Below the pieces are notes generated by a model. The model saw only the letters and a list, made by a program, of their open reading frames with translations. It had not been told where the DNA came from and did not search any database. From Candidatus Blautia intestinigallinarum (lineage in GTDB: Bacteria; Bacillota; Clostridia; Lachnospirales; Lachnospiraceae), in NCBI GenBank assembly GCA_019112635.1, contig DXIX01000023.1, positions 62,001-126,000 of the forward strand: a stretch of DNA of 64,000 nucleotides, in the 5' to 3' direction. Below are positions 57,783 through 64,000 of the stretch, in pieces. The first letter of the stretch is position 1, and the number at the start of each line of letters is the position of its first letter. Made by a program: the position numbers and the translations under genes.

Positions 57783-59660
57783 ATGAATCAGTTTTTGCCC
57801 ATGAGTCGTCAGGAGATGGACGACCTGAATATTGAGCAGATGGACTTTGTCTATGTGACGGGAGATGCCTATGTGGATCACCCGTCTTTTGGCGCTGCCA
57901 TCATCTGCAGGCTTTTGGAGAGCCGTGGGTACAAAGTGGGAATTATCGCGCAGCCTGACTGGAGGGACTCAAAGAGCATTGAAGTTTTCGGAGAACCTCG
58001 TCTGGCCTTTCTTGTGAGCGCCGGAAATATGGATTCCATGGTGAATCATTATACCGCGGCCAGAAAGAGAAGGCATCAGGATGCCTACTCTCCGGGAGGA
58101 AAGATGGGGCTGCGCCCGGACCGGGCGGTCATTGTCTATGGCAACCTGATCCGCAGAAGTTATAAACACACTCCTGTCATTTTGGGAGGAATTGAGGCCA
58201 GTTTGCGAAGACTGGCTCATTATGATTATTGGGAGGACAGGCTGCGCAGGTCCGTGCTGCTGGATTCCGGAGCCGATCTGATCTCTTACGGAATGGGGGA
58301 ACATTCCATTCTGGAGATTGCCCAGGCTTTGCAGGACGGTATTCCGGTGCGTGCGCTCACCTACATTCCAGGAACTGTCTTTCATGCGGACAGTCTGGAC
58401 GGACTGGGGAATGTGACGGTCCTTCCGTCGTTTGAACGTATGCAGGAGGAACCGGCAGAGTATGCCAGGAGTTTTGCTGTGCAGTATCGAAATACTGACC
58501 CCATCCGCGGAAAAATACTGGCGGAACCTTATCAGAATCGGGGGTATGTGGTTCAAAATCCCCCATCCGTGCCGCTCACCCAGGAGGAGATGGACGATGT
58601 CTATGGTCTTCCATATCAAAGAACCTGGCATCCGAAGTATGAGCAGGATGGAGGAATCCCGGCCTTTCAGGAGATCCGGTTCAGCCTGACCAGCAACCGG
58701 GGATGCTTTGGAGGCTGTAATTTCTGTGCTCTGACCTTCCACCAGGGACGGATTGTGCAGACAAGAAGCCATGAGTCCTTGATTGAGGAGGCGAAAGATT
58801 TTCAGAAAGATCCGCTGTTCAAGGGATATATCCACGATGTGGGAGGCCCCACGGCAGATTTTCGGCATCCTTCCTGTGACAAGCAGAGGAAGCATGGAGT
58901 CTGTACGGGAAGACAGTGTCTGTTCCCCAGCCCCTGTCCGAATCTGAAGGCAGATCACAGGGATTATGTGGAACTGCTTAGAAAGCTGCGGGAGATTCCA
59001 GGGATTAAGAAAGTGTTCATCCGGTCGGGAATCCGGTTTGACTATGTACTGGCGGATAAGGACCGGACGTTCCTTAGGGAACTGGTGCAGTACCACATCA
59101 GCGGCCAGCTTCGGGTGGCTCCGGAACATGTCTCGGATCAAGTGCTGTCCTGCATGGGAAAGCCCAGGCATCAGGTGTACGAGGATTTCCTCAGAGAATA
59201 TAACCGGGAGAATGAGAAGACCGGCAAGAAGCAGTATGCGGTTCCTTATTTTATGTCTTCTCATCCGGGCTGTACGATGAAAGAGGCGGTGAAACTGGCG
59301 GAGTATATCCGGGATCTTGGCTTCATGCCGGAACAGGTTCAGGATTTCTATCCCACACCGTCAACCTTGTCCACCTGCATGTATTTCACGGGAATCCATC
59401 CCCTCACAGGGCAGAAAGTCTATGTGCCGCGGGATCCCCATGAAAAGGCGATTCAGAGGGCGCTGATCCAGTACCGGAATCCGGCCAATGAGAAACTGGT
59501 GCGGGAAGGGCTGAAGATTGCCCACCGGGAGGACCTGATCGGTTACGGGCCCAAATGTCTGCTTCGTCCTAAGAACGGGCAAAAGCCCCAGGAGAAGATT
59601 AAGAACGGGCCGAAAAAGAAGAAAACCATTCGAAATATACATAAAAAGAAAAAGGGCTGA
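57783..59660 (+). CDS. YgiQ family radical SAM protein
   Basis: A 625-residue radical SAM enzyme of unknown reaction. The N-terminal YgiQ domain has FVYVTGDAYVDHPSFGAAI and PVILGGIEASLRRLAHYDYW. The radical SAM cysteines are in SNRGCFGGCNFCALTFHQGR (C-x3-C-x2-C). DVGGPTADFRHPSC, RVAPEHVSDQVLSCMGKP and PGCTMKEAVKLAEYIRDLGF follow. The tail is very basic (KKKKTIRNIHKKKKG). ATG 57783 follows GAGGG; the frame is open upstream into the HAD gene but the canonical start MNQFLPMSRQEM is here. Confidence 0.94.
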   Translation: MNQFLPMSRQEMDDLNIEQMDFVYVTGDAYVDHPSFGAAIICRLLESRGYKVGIIAQPDWRDSKSIEVFGEPRLAFLVSAGNMDSMVNHYTAARKRRHQDAYSPGGKMGLRPDRAVIVYGNLIRRSYKHTPVILGGIEASLRRLAHYDYWEDRLRRSVLLDSGADLISYGMGEHSILEIAQALQDGIPVRALTYIPGTVFHADSLDGLGNVTVLPSFERMQEEPAEYARSFAVQYRNTDPIRGKILAEPYQNRGYVVQNPPSVPLTQEEMDDVYGLPYQRTWHPKYEQDGGIPAFQEIRFSLTSNRGCFGGCNFCALTFHQGRIVQTRSHESLIEEAKDFQKDPLFKGYIHDVGGPTADFRHPSCDKQRKHGVCTGRQCLFPSPCPNLKADHRDYVELLRKLREIPGIKKVFIRSGIRFDYVLADKDRTFLRELVQYHISGQLRVAPEHVSDQVLSCMGKPRHQVYEDFLREYNRENEKTGKKQYAVPYFMSSHPGCTMKEAVKLAEYIRDLGFMPEQVQDFYPTPSTLSTCMYFTGIHPLTGQKVYVPRDPHEKAIQRALIQYRNPANEKLVREGLKIAHREDLIGYGPKCLLRPKNGQKPQEKIKNGPKKKKTIRNIHKKKKG

Positions 59661-59664
59661 TATT

Positions 59665-60300
59665 TTGAGCGAAGAGAGAAAAGAATCGAAGTTGTTTCAG
59701 AGAGTGCCAAAAGGAGAATTCGGATATTTTTCCAGTGAAAAGAAAAAAAGAGTTGCGGTCACAGTGATCTTGTTTTTGATCCCGCTGACGGCTTATTTCA
59801 TCGGCTGGGCCTATTTTAAGACCCGCCTTACCGTAGTGACTGTGATTGTGGTGGTTGGATGTCTGCCGGCCTGCCGTTCGGCGGTGTCCATGATTATGAT
59901 ACTCCTGCGAAAACCCATGGAGAAGGCTTTGTATGACCGGATTCACTCCCATCAAGGAGAGCTGGTGATGGCCTACGAACTGTACCTGACTTCCTATGAG
60001 AAGAGCGGAGGAATTGATGCAGTGGCCGTGTGCGGCAATCAGGTGGTGGGGTATTCCAGCGATGAAAAGGCGGATCTTCGCTTTCTGGAAGGTGAGACGC
60101 AGAAGATTCTGCGAAAGAACGGATATGGGGTGAAAGTAAAATTTTTCCGGGATCTGAACCCGTTTCTGGACCGGCTGGATTCCATGAATGAGCACAGAGA
60201 GGCTCTGCACAGGGACATTCCCTTTCAGCCGGATGAGAAATATCCTGATCTGACCAGAGATGAACTGATCAAACACACCATTCTTGCGATTGCGCTGTGA
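59665..60300 (+). CDS. hypothetical membrane protein, 211 residues
   Basis: I do not recognise this family. The start is TTG 59665 after AAAAAGGG. The product has a charged N-terminus (SEERKESKLFQRVPKGEFGYF), two adjacent helices (VAVTVILFLIPLTAYFIGWAY and LTVVTVIVVVGCLPACRSAVSMIMIL) and a 130-residue cytosolic domain. The domain contains HSHQGELVMAYELYLTSYEK and LDSMNEHREALHRDIPF. It lies between ygiQ and rluA with 4- and 8-base gaps, so it belongs to the same transcription unit. Confidence 0.78.
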   Translation: MSEERKESKLFQRVPKGEFGYFSSEKKKRVAVTVILFLIPLTAYFIGWAYFKTRLTVVTVIVVVGCLPACRSAVSMIMILLRKPMEKALYDRIHSHQGELVMAYELYLTSYEKSGGIDAVAVCGNQVVGYSSDEKADLRFLEGETQKILRKNGYGVKVKFFRDLNPFLDRLDSMNEHREALHRDIPFQPDEKYPDLTRDELIKHTILAIAL

Positions 60301-60308
60301 GGTAACCT

Positions 60309-61319
60309 ATGAAGCAGATGACCATAAAGGAAAATGAGGCTGGGCAGAGACTGGATAAGTATCTGGCAAAACTGCTCCCAAAGGCTCCGAAAAGTTTTTT
60401 TTATAAAATGCTTCGGAAAAAAAATATCACATTGAACAAGAAGAAAGCTTCCGGCGGCGAGAAGCTTCAGTGCGGGGATTTGGTGCAGCTCTTTCTGGGA
60501 CAGGAGACACTGGAAAAATTTTCCGGGGAGGCTTTTCAAAGATCCCATGGAGAACTGGACATCCTCTATGAGGATGAACAGGTTCTGCTCCTGAACAAAC
60601 CAGTGGGAATGCTTTCCCAGAAGGGAAAGCCCCAGGATGTGTCCATGGTGGAATATCTGATTACCTATCTCCTTGAGAGCGGTCAGATTACGGAGGAACA
60701 GCTTCGCACTTTCCGCCCTGGAATCTGCAACCGGCTGGACAGGAACACCAGCGGCATTCTGGTGGCAGGGAAGACACTGGTATCTTTGCAGGAGCTGTCG
60801 AAGCTGTTTCACGACCGGATTCTGGAGAAATATTATCTCTGTCTGGTGAAAGGACAGATTGTTCAGAAAAAATTTATCAAGGGATATTTGCATAAAGACG
60901 AAAAATGTAATAAAGTATCTATAGAAGAGGTTCCATTCCCAGGGGCCAGCCCGATTGAGACTTCCTATGAGCCGTTGGCACACAACAGGGAGATGACACT
61001 GTTGAAAGTCTATCTGATCACCGGAAGGACGCATCAGATCCGCAGTCATCTGGCTTACATCGGGCACCCGATTCTGGGAGATCCCAAATATGGAGATGCA
61101 GACTGGAACCGTCTTTTTTTGAAAAAATACGGACTGCGAAACCAACTGCTCCATGCAGCCTGGCTGAGAATACCCAGGATAGAAGGGACCCTGGGATATC
61201 TCTCGGAACGGCGCTTTTTCGCTCCTGTGCCGGGGCAGTTCATGGAGATTCTGAGAAAGGAGCATCTGGAGGAGAGTATAGACGATGAAGATATGGCGAG
61301 AAATATGGGAATACGTTAA
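60309..61319 (+). CDS. RluA-family pseudouridine synthase
   Basis: A 336-residue RNA pseudouridine synthase. The N-terminal S4-like domain (AGQRLDKYLAKLLPKAPKSFFYKMLRKKNI) precedes the catalytic domain. The catalytic Asp is in CNRLDRNTSGILVAGKT. LLKVYLITGRTHQIRSHLAYIGHPILGDPKYG and LLHAAWLRI are family hallmarks. The RNA target (rRNA or tRNA) is not predictable. Its last 35 bases overlap lepB. Confidence 0.95.
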   Translation: MKQMTIKENEAGQRLDKYLAKLLPKAPKSFFYKMLRKKNITLNKKKASGGEKLQCGDLVQLFLGQETLEKFSGEAFQRSHGELDILYEDEQVLLLNKPVGMLSQKGKPQDVSMVEYLITYLLESGQITEEQLRTFRPGICNRLDRNTSGILVAGKTLVSLQELSKLFHDRILEKYYLCLVKGQIVQKKFIKGYLHKDEKCNKVSIEEVPFPGASPIETSYEPLAHNREMTLLKVYLITGRTHQIRSHLAYIGHPILGDPKYGDADWNRLFLKKYGLRNQLLHAAWLRIPRIEGTLGYLSERRFFAPVPGQFMEILRKEHLEESIDDEDMARNMGIR

Positions 61320-61842
61320 AATGATTCTGGTTGTGGTTGTGGTCGTTCTGGTGGTCAACAATGTGATCCTGATCAATGCCAAGATTCCATCGGAATCCAT
61401 GGAGAAGACGATCATGACGGGAGACCGTATTTTCGGTTTCCGGCTTTCTTATGGAATTAATCTGAAGGTGGGGGACTGGGAGTACAGTCAGAAGTTCCGG
61501 GATCCAGAGCGCTTTGACGTGGTGATCTTCCGTTATCCGGACGACGAGTCACAGCTTTTTATCAAGAGAGTGATCGGTCTTCCCGGCGAGACGGTGACCA
61601 TCCGAGATGGAAAAGTCTACATCGATGATTCAACAGAGCCTTTGGATGACAGCTTCACACCGGAGACGCCGGTGGGGGATTTCGGCCCTTATGTGGTGCC
61701 GGAGAACTCTTACTTCATGCTGGGGGATAATCGAAACTGGTCCAAGGATTCCAGATTCTGGGAGAACACCTACGTGACCTTCGATGAGATTGTGGGCAAG
61801 GCGGTGATCCGTTATTTCCCATCGATTAAACTGATAGAATAA
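61285..61842 (+). CDS. lepB: signal peptidase I
   Basis: A membrane-bound Ser/Lys protease that removes Sec and Tat signal peptides. The 185-residue protein has one N-terminal helix (MILVVVVVVLVVNNVILINA), catalytic Ser in PSESMEKTI, catalytic Lys in FIKRVIGLPGE, and the conserved box E GDNRNWSKDSRFW. The length fits Firmicutes type I enzymes. GGAGGAGAG precedes ATG 61285, inside the end of the rluA gene. Confidence 0.96.
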   Translation: MKIWREIWEYVKMILVVVVVVLVVNNVILINAKIPSESMEKTIMTGDRIFGFRLSYGINLKVGDWEYSQKFRDPERFDVVIFRYPDDESQLFIKRVIGLPGETVTIRDGKVYIDDSTEPLDDSFTPETPVGDFGPYVVPENSYFMLGDNRNWSKDSRFWENTYVTFDEIVGKAVIRYFPSIKLIE

Positions 61843-61859
61843 CAAAAGGAGACAGGAAG

Positions 61860-62393
61860 ATGGCAGCTTGGAATTCCAGAGGACTTCGAGGTTCCACACT
61901 GGAGGAAATGGTGAACCGGACAAATGAACAGTATGCCTCGAAAAAACTGGCGCTGATTCAGAAGATTCCCACGCCGATCACACCGGTGCGCATTGACAAA
62001 GAGCACCGGCACATCACGCTGGCCTATTTTGACCAGCGCAGCACGGTGGATTATATCGGTGCGGTTCAGGGAATTCCGGTCTGTTTTGATGCCAAGGAAT
62101 GTGGGACTTCCACCTTCCCTCTGGCCAATATTCATCCCCACCAGGTTCGGTTTATGGAGGGGTTTGAGCAGCAGGGAGGAATTTCCTTCCTGCTGATTTT
62201 TTTCAGCAGCACCGACCAGTTCTACTATCTGACATTCCGGGAACTCAAAGTGTTCTGGGAGCGCAGGGAGAACGGCGGGAGAAAGAGCTTTACCCAGGAG
62301 GAGCTGAATCCGGACTTCTATCTGCATGCCCGGGACGGAACCTTCATCCCTTACCTGGACGGAATTCAGAAAGATCTCAATTTGCGGGATTGA
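61860..62393 (+). CDS. recU: Holliday junction resolvase RecU
   Basis: RecU cuts four-way junctions in Firmicutes, replacing RuvC. The 177-residue protein shows NSRGLRGSTLEEMVNRTNEQY, KIPTPITPVRID, the nuclease core STVDYIGAVQGIPVCFDAKEC (Asp and Asp-x-Lys/Glu type ligands), TSTFPLANIHPHQVRFM and GGISFLLIFF. Many Firmicutes pair recU with a penicillin-binding protein gene; here it follows lepB. It complements ruvAB at 35614-37220. Confidence 0.92.
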   Translation: MAAWNSRGLRGSTLEEMVNRTNEQYASKKLALIQKIPTPITPVRIDKEHRHITLAYFDQRSTVDYIGAVQGIPVCFDAKECGTSTFPLANIHPHQVRFMEGFEQQGGISFLLIFFSSTDQFYYLTFRELKVFWERRENGGRKSFTQEELNPDFYLHARDGTFIPYLDGIQKDLNLRD

Positions 62394-62418
62394 CTTTTGG
62401 ACGAAGATTGCATATAAT
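62390..62418 (+). promoter_or_regulatory. sigma-A promoter of hisZ-hisG
   Basis: TTGACT (62390-62395, overlapping the recU stop), 17-base spacer and TATAAT (62413-62418). The leader would be about 68 bases; no T-box or attenuator is evident. Confidence 0.75.
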
Positions 62419-62492
62419 CAAACTAATTTTTGTTTTTCTTATGCTAATATAGTAGCAGAGTAAAGTATTAAATCAACAGGAGAGAACATACC

Positions 62493-63608
62493 ATGCAGAA
62501 AATTTTTCACACGCCGGAGGGAGTACGGGACATTTTTCAGGATGAGTGCAGACAGAAACTGGAGATTCAGAGAAAGATTCTGGAGACCTTTCATCTGTAC
62601 GGATATGAAGATGTGGAGACTCCCACTTTTGAATTTTTCGAGGTGTTCAGCCGTGAGGTGGGAACGACCCCGTCGAAAGATCTCTATAAATTTTTTGACC
62701 GTGAGGGGAACACGCTGGTTCTAAGACCGGACTTTACCCCTTCCATCGCACGCTGTGCCGCTTCCCATTTTCCAGTGGAGAGGGAGCCGGCCTGTCTGTG
62801 TTATACGGGCAACACCTTCGTGAACAGCTCCAGTTTTCAGGGACGCATGAAAGAGGCAACCCAGATGGGAGTGGAGCGGATCGGAGATTCCAGCGCAGAT
62901 TCAGACGCGGAGCTTCTGGCGATGATCGCCCACAGTCTGCGCGCGGCAGGGCTGGAGGAGTTTCAGATCAGCGTGGGCCAGGTGGACTTTTTCAAAGCAC
63001 TTTTGGAAGACGCGAAGATGAGCGAGGACGTCGAGTATGAGCTGCGGGAATTGATTTCCAACAAGAATAACTTCGGGGTGGAGGAACTGGTACGGGGAGA
63101 GAATCTCCAGGAAGAACTGGAGAATGCCTTCTTCCAGCTGCCGTATCTCTTCGGCGGGGAGGAAGTCCTCCGCAAAGCGAAGAATCTCACCTCCAACCAG
63201 CGGGCGATCCGGGCGATCAACCGGCTGGAAGAGATCTACGAGATTCTGAAATACTATGGATATGAGAAATATGTCTCTTTTGACCTGGGAATGCTCAGCA
63301 AATTCCGCTACTACACGGGAATTATTTTCCAGGCTTATACCTACGGGACGGGAGAACCCATTGTCAAGGGAGGACGATATGACAACCTTCTGGAACACTT
63401 TGGAAAGCCCGCCTGCGCCAGCGGTTTTGGAATCTCCATCGATCAGCTGATGCTGGCGCTGAGCCGGCAGAACATTCCTTTTGCCCCCAGTGAGAGAGAA
63501 GAGGTTCATCTCACCTACACCATGGAGAACCGCAAGGATGTCATCTTGCAGGCCATGAAGCTGCGGGCCGAGGGAAAATGCGTGATAGTGAGAAAATCAG
63601 ATCAGTGA
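62493..63608 (+). CDS. hisZ: ATP phosphoribosyltransferase regulatory subunit
   Basis: HisZ is a histidyl-tRNA-synthetase paralogue that activates and gives feedback control to short-form HisG. The 371-residue protein has [61 protein letters not shown] and the [27 protein letters not shown] motif of class II-like cores. It lacks the C-terminal anticodon-binding domain of HisS. CAGGAGAG precedes ATG 62493, and hisG follows after 19 bases. Confidence 0.95.
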   Translation: MQKIFHTPEGVRDIFQDECRQKLEIQRKILETFHLYGYEDVETPTFEFFEVFSREVGTTPSKDLYKFFDREGNTLVLRPDFTPSIARCAASHFPVEREPACLCYTGNTFVNSSSFQGRMKEATQMGVERIGDSSADSDAELLAMIAHSLRAAGLEEFQISVGQVDFFKALLEDAKMSEDVEYELRELISNKNNFGVEELVRGENLQEELENAFFQLPYLFGGEEVLRKAKNLTSNQRAIRAINRLEEIYEILKYYGYEKYVSFDLGMLSKFRYYTGIIFQAYTYGTGEPIVKGGRYDNLLEHFGKPACASGFGISIDQLMLALSRQNIPFAPSEREEVHLTYTMENRKDVILQAMKLRAEGKCVIVRKSDQ

Positions 63609-63627
63609 GAGAGGAACAAAGAGACTT

Positions 63628-64000
63628 ATGAGATATTTAACATTTGCCCTGGGAAAGGGCAGGCTGGCCAACAAAACGTTGGAGACTTTTGAGAAAATCG
63701 GAATCACCTGTGAGGAGATGAAGGACAAGACATCCCGAAAGCTGATTTTTGTCAATGAAGATCTGAAACTGCGGTTTTTTCTGGCGAAGGGACCAGATGT
63801 CCCCACCTATGTGGAATACGGGGCTGCGGACATCGGAATCGTGGGAAAGGATACCATTCTGGAAGAGAACCGGAAGCTCTTTGAAGTGCTGGATTTGGGA
63901 TTCGGTGCCTGCAAGATGTGTGTCTGCGGGCCGGAAAGCGCGAAGAAATACCTAAAATCCGGACAGCAGATCCGGGTTGCCACCAAGTACCCCAACATTG
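63628..64000 (+). CDS. hisG: ATP phosphoribosyltransferase, 3' partial
   Basis: HisG joins ATP and PRPP in the first step of histidine synthesis. ATG 63628 opens a frame running to the window end (124 codons). It shows [55 protein letters not shown] and the start of [10 protein letters not shown], all typical of the short, HisZ-dependent form. A GAGAGGAA site lies about 11 bases upstream. The last third and the rest of the his operon lie outside the window. Confidence 0.95.
   Translation, partial: MRYLTFALGKGRLANKTLETFEKIGITCEEMKDKTSRKLIFVNEDLKLRFFLAKGPDVPTYVEYGAADIGIVGKDTILEENRKLFEVLDLGFGACKMCVCGPESAKKYLKSGQQIRVATKYPNI

Noticed and set aside
57969-59264. 431-codon minus-strand frame in the ygiQ-like gene
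   Set aside because: Antisense shadow of a strongly supported radical SAM gene.
62419-62492. T-box or attenuator before hisZ
   Set aside because: The leader is about 70 bases, lacks a T-box sequence and has no terminator hairpin.
1-64000. CRISPR arrays, insertion sequences, prophage, tRNA or rRNA genes, defence systems
   Set aside because: No regularly spaced repeats, transposase or integrase-like proteins, or structured RNA genes were recognised; gene content is housekeeping throughout.

Overview
The window reads as core chromosome of an anaerobic, spore-forming Clostridia, most likely a Lachnospiraceae gut-type bacterium. Pointers are a complete Rnf complex (rnfCDGEAB), the glgC/glgD pair, sporulation genes (alpha/beta SASP, GerW/YtfJ, YlbJ), RecU, a HisZ-dependent HisG, a zinc-type L28, ispH abutting rpsA, and a biotin-dependent sodium-pump decarboxylase. 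Base composition looks even, near 50 percent GC by eye. I see no insertion sequence, prophage, CRISPR array, tRNA or rRNA. No gene-free gap exceeds about 180 bases.

Layout. 1-4.5 kb: 3' part of alaS, rpsU and a cardiolipin synthase. 4.6-10.5 kb: two S11 D,D-carboxypeptidases enclosing a phosphoesterase, scpA-scpB, a zinc PLC-like protein and a convergent ArsR metal sensor. 10.6-15.9 kb: an operon encoding an acyl-CoA-type carboxyltransferase, an OadG lipoprotein, a biotin carrier, OadB and an OadA-type carboxyltransferase. 16-20 kb: flavoprotein, cmk, ispH, rpsA. 20-27.2 kb: thioesterase, YprB-like nuclease (minus), rnfCDGEAB and a DUF3783 protein. 27.3-29.6 kb: glgC-glgD (minus). 29.7-34.7 kb: ABC transporter with its own two-component system. 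34.8-37.7 kb: NusG-II/Gx transporter pair, ruvAB, zapA. 37.8-42.8 kb: U32 peptidase, FtsW/RodA, penicillin-binding protein.

42.8-45.3 kb: NUDIX, DUF2953, GerW and a 45-residue membrane ORF. 45.4-49.9 kb: rpmB (minus), Asp23, DAK2/FakA-like protein and recG. 49.9-53.9 kb: DUF6465, SASP (minus), mgsA, rsmD, coaD, a coiled-coil protein and ylbJ (minus). 53.9-64 kb: pepD, M23 peptidase, small alarmone synthetase, HAD phosphatase, YgiQ, RluA, signal peptidase, recU, hisZ and a cut-off hisG.

How it fits together. The two energy-coupling loci (decarboxylase sodium pump and Rnf) lie close together and would both build an ion gradient during fermentation; this functional link is inference. The most unusual features are the decarboxylase operon with two carboxyltransferases of different families and no biotin carboxylase, a UUU-UGA stop inside the ispH/rpsA overlap that would allow a +1 shift into rpsA, a cysteine-rich tail on RnfE, and an orphan two-site metal sensor. 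I did not find a clearly new multi-gene system.
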